DNA of 64,000 nt from Stenocarpella maydis. Its lineage: Eukaryota > Ascomycota > Sordariomycetes > Diaporthales > Diaporthaceae. The notes beneath the pieces were generated by a model. The model saw only the letters and a list, made by a program, of their open reading frames with translations, did no database searches and had not been told where the DNA came from. The translations under genes were made by a program, and so were the position numbers. The stretch covers positions 63,320-127,319 of the forward strand of contig NQMI01000032.1 of the NCBI GenBank assembly GCA_002270565.1, given 5' to 3'. This document shows positions 12,101-22,238 of the stretch, in pieces (within the stretch, counting starts at the first letter, position 1; the number at the start of each line of letters is the position of its first letter).

Positions 12101-12553
12101 TAAGACTGCGACTCTTAGGTGTGCCGCCCTGCAAGCTATTCCCAGAGGGCATTCTCCGGCACCGTTTTTCGAGTTGACATCGATATCAGCCTGATGCAAT
12201 AGAAATTCGACTGCCCCGTTGCTTCCGAAAAGGCACGCCACGTGGAGAGGACGCTGCATGCCATATGTGTCAACTGTAATTGGTCTGCCTTGTAAATAAA
12301 TGAGGACATCCGGGGTCATGAGGTTTCCAAGCTTGCCCTCCTCGAGTAGCTTCTGCGGCGAGGTAGGGTTTCTGGTTTCTGTTGGAATGTTGGCCATGTT
12401 GAGAACTGCCGGATAACGCTTCAAAATCTCGCCCATCTTGTCCAGTTCATTATGTTGAATAGCTTCGAAAAGGCCGTCCAAGGGGTCCAGATCTGGCGGT
12501 TTTGGCAACCCCCTGTCGCTCGCGTGTGCCATGGTGGAGACAGTATCGGCCAT
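9127..12553 (-). CDS. ankyrin-repeat protein with CorA-like membrane C-terminus
   Basis: A multi-exon gene: 12553-11378, 11253-11008, 10940-10406, 10268-10027, 9950-9606, 9558-9424, 9362-9266 and 9206-9127. All phases match, giving about 951 residues. The N-terminal 390 residues contain ankyrin repeats, for example QRPLHVACLFGSNGAVEFLL and DGQTALHFAVLSGKDEAVD. Exon 1 ends FMWCHLPANN, exon 3 opens LPVVDTDHLMGF, and the exon 3/4 junction gives QLWLIRLDNLIVTLFPQRW; these match the layout of fungal CorA-like proteins. Near the end, DLMTLLYGQAGTESGLNSIRQ is followed by the hydrophobic LLAIFTILTVVF, the expected membrane entry. It is probably a membrane protein with a large cytosolic ankyrin platform; ion transport is not shown, because the GMN motif of true CorA channels is absent. 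A 15-bp microexon (11287-11301, WHWAK) is possible between exons 1 and 2. The last two exons are less certain. Confidence 0.75.
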
Positions 12554-14164
12554 CTTGAGCGTGATCTCGATATCAATAATTTAGCCAGCGATGATGCTGC
12601 GGCTGATAATGGAAGTCGCAAGTGCAGAAGCCGCCAGGAACGAAGCCGCCAGGAAGCAGACGCTAGCATAAGATACAATCAATAAATGCGGACACTTCGA
12701 GGCGATTCTAGCCAGCTAAGCTGAAAAAGAAGATGGAAATTTGTTCGTTCGGATGCCTTGACTTGGGGTTTACAGATGATGGCAGGGTTCTCCATGGCTG
12801 CATGTGTTAACCTGCAGTAGCTGAAGTCAATAGCCTTTCCTCTGCCAAACAGAAGAAGCCGTTACAGATTTTCGGCGACCCAGCTAACCTTGTGCCCCAA
12901 AAAGCGTGCCTAAGTTTCCAACAAGCATTGGAGCAACGCAATATGAAGGTGATGGCAACGCAATGGCAACGCAATAGCAACGCACGGCAATGCAGGGCAA
13001 CACATGGAAGTATTTTCCTATGAACAACTCACTGAAAGCTTCCAGCTGGCAAGACCCTGTTAGGTATTAAGTTGTTCCCAGAATTTGTAACCACTGAAGA
13101 CCCAAGCTGGCCGGCTGACCATAGCCCTGCAAAGTTGCGCGGGGGAGTCTCCATGCCCAATGTGGGCAGCTTATCCACAAAGAATTGCGAAGAATACGAG
13201 GTTCTGGGATAGACTCAGACGCCGAGTGATGACACGATGCTGATTAATTGGTGCAATTGGAACGCATACCTTAGTATAAAGGTTAGGGGAGATTGGGTTG
13301 TATTAAATGTTTCCAACAAATCAATATTACAATGGGGCTAGACATGATCAGGATGTATCGTGTAATTCCATATGTTCCGTTTGGAGTTCGTTTTACTGCT
13401 ACCCAGCTGCATATCTAATCGAAGTAATGTGAGTGTTCGTCTAATGAATGGTCCTCGTTACGAAAAGCGTACATCCCCAGCTATCACGGCGCGGCAGCAC
13501 TTGATGGACATCGGGTCCACGAGTAGTGTGCGGATGGAGGCCGGAGATGCCTTGGATAAATTGCTTATCCTCCCTGTAAGAAACTTCCCATGGAGGCTTC
13601 GGGTGAACTCCTGGGTGGAACATAACTAAAATCGAGCAGACGGTCCGAAGGGTGTTGGACTTTCTTTTCGCTCATCAGGAGGATGGTAGCTGGGGCAAGA
13701 TCATGAATGAAACGATATATGCATTCCCGTTTTCGATGGGAGATTAAGAGTAAACAAAGGAACAAGAAATCAAATAAGGGAAGTTCGCGGGGTTGAAATC
13801 CCTCTGCTTCTCCCAAGGGGCTGGTGGACGGTAGCAGCAGCCAGGTTGCGAACTCAAGTGCTCTGATCTCAACTGCCCGGTTATAACTCATCATTGTTCA
13901 GGTATTATGGACTTGCATGGCACTCGTGGCTATGTCTCAACTCTTAGAGCCAAATATCCCTGATGAGAATCCGCCTTTTCACTGCACATTGTTGGGGAGA
14001 AACCGCTAACATTTCTGGACGGCATTGCAGACCACAAACACAACAGTATCATTGTTGTGCACTTGCTGGCCAAACACAACGAACTTAACTACTCACAGCT
14101 CTTTGACATCAGATAGGTTTGTTTTAAAATTCGATTGTTCATAATAGCTCTCGAATTGCGTTTG
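12554..14164. other. intergenic between tail-to-head minus-strand genes
   Basis: Likely contains the ankyrin gene promoter and the 3' end of the glycosyltransferase gene. A cluster of short direct repeats lies at 12931-13005 (separate entry). Open frames around 13372-13894 overlap on both strands and look like chance. Confidence 0.5.
12931..13005. repeat. imperfect GCAACGCAAT short tandem repeats
   Basis: The unit GGCAACGCAAT or a close variant recurs five or six times with irregular spacing (GCAACGCAAT, GGCAACGCAAT twice, AGCAACGCACG, GGCAATGCAGG, GGCAACACA). It sits about 400 bp upstream of the ankyrin/CorA-like start codon and could be promoter sequence or a simple degenerate minisatellite. 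Confidence 0.6.
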
Positions 14165-15358
14165 TCAAAACTGACTCTCCATCTCAGTCCCCATAATCAT
14201 ATTCCGGATGTTATTCCTCGCACTCCACACGATGTTCTCCGTCGTCCCCTTCTCGCGCACATCATCTCCACCAGCGTCCTGGATGTCGCTATCCCCAGAG
14301 ACCCGGCCCTTGGCCTTGTGGTGGAAGAAGATGGGCGGCGTGACGGATATGCATCTTGTGTTCAGCCCGCGGTCCCCCTCGGCATTCTCTTCACCCACAG
14401 CCGCCACAGAGCGGCGGCAGAGACCCGCGAGCGCGTTGTCGAAAGTGCCGGCGAGGCGGTCCACGCTCAACTCGAACAGCACCTTGCGCGCTCCCTGCCG
14501 CGACAGGGCGTACGCAAAGGTGCAGATGGGTGCGGCACTGATGTGAACCCACCTCGTGTGCGGGTGTGCGTGGAAATCGACCAGGCCGGTGGTATGCTCC
14601 GGCGGCGGGACGGTGGGGTCATTCTCGATGACATACTTGTGCTTCATATACTCAAGTCCAGGGTGGTCCAAAGGCTTGTCCTTGTTCTCATCTAGGAACT
14701 CGGGGAACGGGTCCCCACAGTGGCCTATCCACAACACATCCCAGTTGTCGCCGTATGGCGAGTGTGGGTCCGATCCGTGGCCGAGCAGCTCACGGGAGCC
14801 CTTGGCGACCTCTTCGAGCTGGGATCGCAGCCTTACGTCCCAGTCCATGTCGTCCTCCATTACAAGGGCTGACTCAAGGTCCTCCTCGACTATCCTCCGG
14901 ATCGCGTTCATGTGGCCTCTCCAGCTCCCCAGGTTGGTCTCCATGAGCGCATGCCTGTCGATGCCGAATGGGACTGCCTTGTCGGGGATCGACTCCCCAC
15001 GGACCCCGTCGACAAATTCTACATGGAATCCTGTCAAGGCCGCGGTCAAAGTCAACGCATCTCGTTTGTCCGTCCGCTCTGGCAGGCCGACGACGAAGAT
15101 CTTTGAAAACCCGAGCGTGTCATTGGTAACTCTGTTGATGTCCTCGGGTTCGGAGCGCCCTTTGTAGCCTTTCCCGTAAAGCTTCCGGGGTGTACGAGGT
15201 GCACCATAGGTGTTCGGCGCCTTTGTTGTGGGTGCGTATGTCGGTGCGCTGTTCCCTATGTAATAGATGGATATGATGATGAGGAGCGCTCCAGCTGCAG
15301 CGAATATCTGACGAGTCCGCTGAGGCAAACTGCCCACGCGCTGAACAATAGAGTCCAT
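14165..15358 (-). CDS. glycosyltransferase family 25-like type II membrane protein
   Basis: A single exon of 397 residues, opening MDSIVQRVGSLPQR. A short basic cytosolic tail is followed by one membrane segment at about 18-34 (IFAAAGALLIIISIYYIG), then a Pro/Thr-rich stem: the layout of a Golgi type II glycosyltransferase. The lumenal part has SKIFVVGLPERTDKRDAL (about 85-102), the usual opening of family 25 (LPS biosynthesis type) domains. GSWRGHMNAIRRIVEE follows, then LVMEDDMDWD (about 166-174), an acidic DxD-like motif expected to bind metal and nucleotide sugar. Fungal members of this family are frequent, but their acceptors are mostly unknown. The start is the first ATG and gives an uninterrupted signal anchor. 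It probably modifies glycans of secreted or wall proteins (inference). Confidence 0.85.
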   Translation of the reverse strand: MDSIVQRVGSLPQRTRQIFAAAGALLIIISIYYIGNSAPTYAPTTKAPNTYGAPRTPRKLYGKGYKGRSEPEDINRVTNDTLGFSKIFVVGLPERTDKRDALTLTAALTGFHVEFVDGVRGESIPDKAVPFGIDRHALMETNLGSWRGHMNAIRRIVEEDLESALVMEDDMDWDVRLRSQLEEVAKGSRELLGHGSDPHSPYGDNWDVLWIGHCGDPFPEFLDENKDKPLDHPGLEYMKHKYVIENDPTVPPPEHTTGLVDFHAHPHTRWVHISAAPICTFAYALSRQGARKVLFELSVDRLAGTFDNALAGLCRRSVAAVGEENAEGDRGLNTRCISVTPPIFFHHKAKGRVSGDSDIQDAGGDDVREKGTTENIVWSARNNIRNMIMGTEMESQF

Positions 15359-16749
15359 GTCTCCGTGGAGTGAAAGATTGTGTGATTGAGCCTGGAAAGA
15401 AGACGTTCTCTGACGTACATAAGACAGAGAAGAAGCAAGGGGGCAGTCCTAGGTTGGTTCCCTGGTCGGCAGCATCGGGAGACACTCTGTCTCTCTTCCA
15501 GGACACCCCACAAAATGTCCGGCCCGGAACATTCGGCATCGGATGTACTCTAGACGCTTGGAATTGAATACACCGTGCCGCAATAGAAGCGTGGGTCTTT
15601 TAAGATAGCTGGGCGGTAATGCACTGTGGGTCTCATGTTGGTTGTTTCCACTAGTTAGGTAGGGAAGGTAGCTGAGTTTGGCCTTGTGTCACACAACAGC
15701 AGAGCGCTGATATACGGTGAATTGCGAAGCATCTTGGGCACGGAGAATACGGCAGAGTTATCCCGATTATAATCTGCGAACACCGTGTGGCGTTGCAAGT
15801 TCCCCAAGAGCGATAGGGGCTAAGCGGATAATAAAATAAAAAGACAGATGCCAAGCCTCCACCGGGGTTGAGCAGCGACTTCTTTTCCTATTCAAGTTAC
15901 CAACTGGCGCGGAATTACAGCGAGCATATGGTGATCGAAAACTATTCAATTCTGCAATTGGGCCGGGAAAACTCTGGCGGGCACAGCAGTGTATGTCACG
16001 AAAAAGCCTTGTTGGGTGCATGTTTGATAATCCTGAGCAGATAGCAATGTAGCCCAATTCGGACTGTGCACTCCACTCGCTCACGATGCTTCACTCGCTT
16101 GCCAACCCTTGACTCGCTCAGATTGAGCGAGACCCTTTCATGTGAATAACTATGCTACAGGAGTACCTTGAAACTGATTTAGTTAGCTCGCTTAGGTTGT
16201 CAGTCACTTAACATTGAAAGATACGGTTGATTTGATAGTCTGCATGTGATACTCTTTTCTTTGACCAGCTTGCCATGAATACCAACATGTAGGGCACGAA
16301 GTCGCCGATCGGCTGGCTTGCGCACAAGGGCATAGCTAAGGTGATATACATGGTACCCAGGCAGTGCCTTACAGGATCTCTCCCAGATTATCACCGCGAC
16401 GGGGTCTGTCACAAGGCCGATGCCGCACAGTAACAGACCACTGTGTGGAAGGAAGCATGCAGCTCCACGGCACGGTCAGTCGTCCACACGTTCACCTTGA
16501 GGTGCGGTTACAGAATAACGAAAAAAGACAGGCTGAACTGATGATGTTGGTTTTATTACGGGTCATAGTTGTATTCTCGATGGAAACAGAGAAACGCGGT
16601 GAATGCTCAAACCCCATTTCTCCCCCACTGACCAAAAACCACACCACCAGGTCCTCGTGGTGTGGAATTTCCTGAGACTTTGCGTCCTGTGACTGGGCCT
16701 TAGATATCCCTCGTCTTTGTTAATATTCAAACTTAGTGCCTTGACCAAC
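15359..16749. other. intergenic between divergent genes
   Basis: Divergent region between the glycosyltransferase (-) and the secreted-protein gene (+), so it should hold both promoters. It contains a perfect short inverted repeat at 16113-16131 and repeated CTCGCT words around 16073-16131. No gene supported. Confidence 0.5.
16113..16131. repeat. perfect 8-bp inverted repeat with 3-base loop
   Basis: CTCGCTCA, then GAT, then TGAGCGAG. The word ACTCGCT also occurs at two nearby upstream positions (about 16074 and 16092). It could be a dimeric regulator site or a chance hairpin. Confidence 0.6.
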
Positions 16750-17360
16750 ATGCCGGCCTTCCCTGTTCTATCTCTTATTATTGGCTTCTGGGTCACTACA
16801 TCGCATCAAGCCGGATTCGCCAGCCCAAACTATGCCTTTGCATATGCAACTGGAAAGTTTAAGAGTAACGTGTTGTGGTACGTTGGGGAGACACGAGATG
16901 TGGTTTATGACATCAGTGATATGCTGGGCTCGAGACGTATACCGTAGCACTTTGGCAGCAGAGCATGGCTGGAGGTGGTGCTACCTTGGGTCCAGTGGTA
17001 AACAGTACGTCCACATGCTTGCGGTGTCGTTGGAGTTGGCTCGCCGGGCTGGTTACACGATGGGACACAGGTCCAACCTTCCCAGAAGAACGGAGCTCTT
17101 TCACCTGGAAGGTCGACCTGTGGGATTTCGACATCACCCTGTCCGACGTCTCCTTTTTCTGGATCTTCAATGGGGCAGCCTCAAATCAAGGTAACATGGA
17201 CATCCCCAACGTGTCATCAGCTTACTTTAATATCACTGCCGATGAGCCACCAGCTATTTCTACCTCAGCTGTAGCCTGTGCCGGTATCATTGTCTGGTAC
17301 AAGAAGAATGAGTACGCCACTATCTTATTTTCGAAGGCCGGCAATTTTGGCAGCGACTAG
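16750..17360 (+). pseudogene. secreted protein gene with apparent frameshift
   Basis: The ATG at 16750 opens a signal peptide, MPAFPVLSLIIGFWVTTSHQ, followed by VLWYVGETRDVVYDIS. The chain then continues only in another frame: ETYTVALWQQSMAGGGATLG, then SSFTWKVDLWDFDITLSDV and FFWIFNGAASNQGN, ending at 17360. The two pieces fit as one beta-rich extracellular protein: a WxVG-like strand followed by YTVALWQQ is a familiar pairing in fungal secreted proteins of unknown function. No intron with suitable phase was found between them, so a one-base indel near 16922-16935 (mutation or assembly error) is the best explanation. C-terminal NSTS, NVSS and NITA are possible N-glycosylation sites. There are no catalytic motifs. 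If the indel is a sequencing error, this is an intact gene of roughly 200 residues. Confidence 0.55.
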
Positions 17361-17541
17361 GTGTCGGTGAATGGTGTTTAAAGGGTGCATTGACCGCTAT
17401 TTACAATCAAACTTTAGCCACCATGCCTACTAAGAATACACAACTTGTCAGTCCCTGTCGAACCTGCCACAGATACCTCGTCTCTTATGAGCAGCCCAAC
17501 CCACACACCATGCCACTTTTCGCGAGCAGCTTGACTGTTAC

Positions 17542-17864
17542 TCAAGGGCAGACCTGATTCTTTTTGATCCAGTTTATCATGGCTGGTCCGAGACAGCCGG
17601 TGCACGCGCACATCTGCGTGGTAAGATTAGTTCACGGATGTGCAGTCATTGGATCCTTGGGTTTACCTTCTGTTGGGGCGTAGCTGTCCCATCAGTGCCA
17701 GTAAGACAGTTCAACACCTGGTTCTTGTTTCCAAAAGACAGGAACTCGTTGAAGCAGGCACTGGCGTTGATGACCGACCTGCAAGAGTCGCTATTGACGT
17801 CGCAGGGGCCATCCGCCAGGGCGGATGAGATGAAGATAAGAAGAAGACTAGTTTGAATACGCAT
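17542..17864 (-). CDS. small secreted cysteine-rich protein
   Basis: A two-exon gene (17864-17667 and 17613-17542; intron 17614-17666, 53 bp, GTAAAC donor and CGCAG acceptor, phase 0) encoding 89 residues. MRIQTSLLLIFISSALADG is a clear signal peptide. The mature chain of about 70 residues has eight cysteines: GPCDVNSDSC, NASACFNE, VLNCLTG, then MCACTGC and a terminal VCP. This is a length and cysteine load typical of effector-like or antimicrobial small secreted proteins. The second exon supplies half the cysteines, which supports the intron. It lies tail to tail with the frameshifted secreted gene (+). No known family is assigned here. The role is unknown; effector function is a hypothesis. 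Confidence 0.8.
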
Positions 17865-18965
17865 CGTGTTGAACTGGGTCGCGAGTAGGGTGTCCTGATA
17901 CCCTGGAAGAATGGCAGAATGGAAGATGCACGGGGGTCTCTTATTTAGAACTGATTCAGACTACTAATTGCGTCCATCGTAACACAGATATGCGCGCCAT
18001 AAGGCAAGGAACATTGGTAGTATGGCTAAATGCCTGGATGCGGGGGGTGGTGAGTCCCATCTCGGCAGTTGGGCAGTTAAGCCTACATCTTACTAGGCAC
18101 TTAAAGATAGGTAGATTTGAGAGCAGGGTTACTTTGGTAATTACTGCCAATGAATCTTTATTCTTTTGTACAACCGACTTATCACGGACTTGGCTCATCT
18201 AGGTTGCTCTGCTCATTCAACTGACATGTGAGCGGTAGATAGAGTTGAAAAACATCGCTTGATTTCTATTTTGGGTCTTGCACACCCTCTGCTTATTCTC
18301 TCGCGAGAAGGGGAAAGAGAAACGGAATTAATAGATAGCCAAACAAGGAAGTACCAGTTCTCTAAGGGGTGTGACATTTCTGCAACGCACCCACCACACT
18401 CTGAACAATAAATCAATTCTTGGCTCGCGGCCAGTATCATGAGGACAGGCATTGTTCCACGACCATTAGCATCGGCATGTGAAAATCCGCAAAAGGCTCG
18501 ATAAACGACTTATATACAAGTCTCTGACCAATTTACCGGAAACGGAAACGGAGAATTACCCTTCGTTCCACATGAGAGCTCGTTGTCACCACCCATAATT
18601 CTAAGGTTCCTGTAGAACGTCACTCAAATGGTTTTGATTCACCAATGAGCAGTTTGGCTGAAATTAATACTGTCTATCGGGCCATCTTACTTGCCACTGA
18701 TAGGATAATTCAGATGATGACCTGCTCCGCCCTTCGCTGCCTGTTAAAGATCTCCTGGAGTGAAAGGTAGGCAGGAACCACGTTAACCCATAGCCCACGG
18801 CAAATCATTCACCCTCTGATAACAAGGCTACGTGAGAATATCTTTGGGTTTAAAAATTCCCACTGCGATAAAGTCGCTGACATCTCATGCCTCGCCAGTA
18901 CTAACCTTTCCTCCCTGAAGCTCAGCCACAAGCACCAGACACCAGAAACATATACCTAGGTAGTA
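17865..18965. other. intergenic between divergent secreted-protein genes
   Basis: Should hold promoters of the 8-Cys protein (-) and the DUF1996 protein (+). An AAATAAG element (minus strand, about 17940-17949) and TTTAAAAA near 18847 are weak TATA-like candidates. No gene seen. Confidence 0.4.
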
Positions 18966-20386
18966 ATGTATCGCCATATACTCTTCCTCGTGGCGCTGTC
19001 GACGTTGAGCAGCGCGCTCATCCGCTTCCAATGCTCGCAACTGGTGGTCCAGAGACTCGACCCGCTGGTGAACCCCGGGCAGATCCCGTCAGCTCATGTT
19101 CACCAGATCGTCGGTGGTGTACGTTGATGCGGCTCCCACGCTGGTGAGGCCGCCTCTCTAATGAGAAAAAAAAAACAAAACACAGAATGCCTTCAACGCC
19201 TCGATGGACCCCGCGAGGGACCTACCGGGCGAGTCAACATGCACCACCTGCTCCTTCAGCGAGGACTTCTCCAACTACTGGACGGCGGTGCTGTACTTCC
19301 GCGCCCGCAACGGGACGTTCAAGCGCGTCCCGCAGATGTCGCAGATCAGCGGGGCCCAGGGCGGCATCACCGTCTACTACATGCAGGATGCACTCTACGA
19401 CACGGTCCAGAAGTCCAAGGTCACGTCGTTCAAGCCGGTATGTCAAAAAAAAGAGGGGGGGGGGATAAGGGCTGAGCTGCTTCTATACCGTGGCTCTTAT
19501 CTGGTTCTGACGGTACCATCAGGGCTTCCGCATGTTCATCGGTGATGTCAACGCGCGCAGCAGAGAGGAGGTCCTCAAGTTCCGACAGCTAACCTACACC
19601 TGCATGGAGAACTCGGGGACCCGAGCACCCGAGACACTCGGTATGTCCGGCTGGGACCCTCTCAACCGCGAGCTTGGGTTCAGATATCAACATTGCCATG
19701 TACTAACGCACAACACCAAGGCATGCCGACCAAGCCCTGTCCCGCCGGCATCATGGTCAACGCGCGGTTTCCAACGTGCTGGGACGGGGTGAACCTCGAC
19801 TCCCCGGACCACATGGTAAGCAGCTTCTGGGGTCCTTTTTTTTTTAAACCGCTTTGGAATAGGAACCCCCCCCCCCTCCTCCATGCTTCCTTGAAAGCTG
19901 ACTCCTCAATGCCGCAGGCGCACATGGCATACCCGGAGAGCGGCACCTTTGAGAGCGGCGGGCCCTGCCCGGCCAGCCACCCCGTGCGCATGGCCCAGGT
20001 CCTCTTCGAGGTGGTCTGGGACACGCGCCAGTTCAACAACAGGGCCGACTGGCCCGCCGACGGCAGCCAGCCCTTCGTGTGGTCGTTTGGGGACGCCACC
20101 GGGTATGGGAACCACGCCGACTACGTCTTTGGCTGGAAGGGCGACGCCCTGCAGAAGATCCTGGATACGCCCTGCGTGGTGAACTGTGCGGGGGCGAAGA
20201 GCCAGTCCACCGCGGCCATGAACCAGTGCAAGCAGACGGCCGTGGTAAAGGAGGACATCGACGGGTGTACGTTGCGTAGCCCACTGTTTGTGACACCATG
20301 ACAGCTGCTGACCTCCTGCGCTCTATCTAGGGCTCACCGACCTTCCCGGTGGACACTCAGTCCAATACGGGCCGAGGAGCGGTTAG
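18966..20386 (+). CDS. secreted DUF1996 domain protein
   Basis: A six-exon model: 18966-19118, 19186-19437, 19523-19640, 19721-19815, 19918-20266 and 20331-20386, giving 340 residues with all phases consistent. Intron 3 has a TACTAAC-like branch point. The signal peptide is MYRHILFLVALSTLSSA. Conserved DUF1996 blocks appear in order: LVVQRLDPLVNPGQIPSAHV then HQIVGGNAFNAS, CTTCSFSEDFSNYWTAVLYF, GGITVYYMQ, FRMFIGD, CPAGIMVNARFPTCWDG, HMAYPESG, FEVVWDTRQFN, YGNHADYVFGW, and DGWLTDLPGG at the end. The domain fills the whole mature chain; some relatives add WSC or cellulose-binding modules, absent here. The biochemical function of DUF1996 is unknown as far as I know; secretion and wall or substrate association are inferred. 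The last intron's donor (GTACGT at 20267) was chosen because it restores the family C-terminus. Confidence 0.9.
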
Positions 20387-21548
20387 AGACTGGTACATCT
20401 CTTACCATCTTTCAATATTCGACAATGATTTCGTGCTTCTGTAGGCGGGGATAACTTGATGAGATTGAAATCTTGAGAAGGTTGCAAAGAGAGGCTATGC
20501 CAGAGGGATATATGAGGCGCAGATATATTTCTTTGCCGATCACACTTTGAATTTGTACTAATCTTTTTCATTACTCAGAGTTACCAAGTGCTTCTCACGT
20601 GCTAACATGTATGCCACCTAACCGACATGCAGAAGTGGCTGGTGATGAAGAAAAAAAAGGTTGCTACGCAGCACTCTCGTCGCAACCACGCACTAAAAAC
20701 ACCATATTCATTCTCCACAGTCTATGCTTTTAAGGAAATACTTGTTTGTATTACGTACTCAATGACAGATTTCTGATGACTGTGCGCCGAATGCAAAATC
20801 GTCGCAAACGGGCAGCGGGCATGCCGAGTAGCAGAGAATCTAGTTACTGTGTTGAAGTAGACTGCGTTGTGCAGTCACACGCAACGTTCCCCTCGTATCT
20901 ACCTCTTCACATCTCCCAGATGCCGTGTGCTCGGTTTTAGCATGGCAATCCACACACACACATCTGCTGCCAATTCTCGACGAAGCTTCCCGTCCGGTCC
21001 CTGGACTACCGCCCGGAAACATTGCCTAGTGCTTACCCGAAGTCTGCGATGCTGCGCCTAATAATAAGCGAGAGGTAATTTCTGGCTAGGCCGCGAGAGA
21101 GCGGTGCGCAGCGGCTGGGGATCTCACCCCAGCAGCCACTTTCTCGTATCGCGCCGCCGTGCGCAGCTCGGGGTCGTGGGTACGAGGGGCGGCGGGAGCA
21201 CCAATGCAGGTTGCCTGGCTGAGATGATTAATGCCCCGCGAGCGCTTTGCTGGCGGGCGCTTTGTGATTGGCGACGTTGAGCCACGAAGGATGAGGACAT
21301 GCCTGGATGCAACACGCGTTATGATGCAGGAATCCAGATGGTTCATCCACGACGGCATGGAGAAGACGGGCATCCAACCTCAGACGAGGCAGATCTATAA
21401 AGGACCTCGAGTCCCCAGCCTTTGGGTATCCCATTTGTGCCAACCCTCAGATATCGTTCACAGCTCTCCCGCATCCGCCGACTTACACTCAACCCCCCCC
21501 TGTTTTTTTAGAGGAAAAAAAAGGAGAAGAAGACAATAAACCAAAGCC
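20387..21548. other. intergenic with TATA box of next gene
   Basis: No supported gene. The right part is the promoter of the secreted protein at 21549. Confidence 0.5.
21396..21403 (+). promoter_or_regulatory. TATA box
   Basis: TATAAAGG about 146 bp before the ATG at 21549, in a plausible position for a fungal core promoter with a leader of about 110-120 bases. Confidence 0.5.
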
Positions 21549-22238
21549 ATGGCATTCTCCAGAATCTTGACACTGGCCGTCTCGGCTGCCTCCCTGGCTG
21601 GTGCCTCAGTCCTCGGGCAGCGCAGCGACGCCCACCCGCCGACAAAGAGATCCTCCGGGACCGTCGCCGGCGCCGAGGCCGGGACCTCATACACGTGGCA
21701 CTCGGACGGGACGACGGCACAGTGCCCGGACCTGCCGACCGCCGACCTCGTGGCGAGCCTCGACCAGTTTGACAGCCTCTTCCCGCCGGCGTAAGAAACC
21801 CGCAGCTGCTTACCCTACTACCACATGATTATATGGCCTCAACCAGATTGACATAAAAAAAAACCTCCCAGGTACGACGCAGGCACCCCCGGCGGCGGCA
21901 GCGTGTCGGGCTACGGCGCGCTGTACCTATCGTACCCGGACGCCGGGACCTTCTCCTTCTATCTCGTCTACACGTCCGTGACCCCAAACACGACCGCCAC
22001 GTGGGTCGATACCGGCGCAGACATCTCAAACGTGTGGACCGCCATCAAGGAGGACGTGTACGACTTGTGGGCCCACAACGGCACCTTCCAGTGGGCTACA
22101 TATCAGATCAGCAAGACGACAGACGGAAACACCAGGCATGCCGGGCAGCTCCAGATCAACGTTCAGACGCCAAGCTTTGTCAAGGGCTGTGGCACCACGT
22201 GTGGAGGAATCTGCGATCCTAACATTTGTGCTTGTTAG
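21549..22238 (+). CDS. secreted protein of unknown family
   Basis: Two exons (21549-21790 and 21872-22238; intron 21791-21871, GTAAGA to CCCAG), 202 residues. MAFSRILTLAVSAASLAGAS is a signal peptide. It is followed by a KRSS site that could be cleaved by a Kex2-type protease, then SYTWHSDGTTAQCPDL. The second exon encodes a beta-rich segment with aromatic strands: YGALYLSYPDAGTFSFYLVY, then VYDLWAHNGTFQWATYQ. It ends in a compact cysteine tail, GCGTTCGGICDPNICAC. The exon join gives FPPAYDAGTPGG in frame. I do not recognise the family. The secretion signal, the cysteine tail and the neighbouring DUF1996 gene suggest an extracellular role. The tail is reminiscent of disulfide knots in fungal secreted proteins, but no more can be said. 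Confidence 0.8.

Noticed and set aside
13372..13894. Frames on both strands with hydrophobic stretches
   Set aside because: Mutually overlapping, no signal peptide plus mature chain pattern, no homologous-looking motif.
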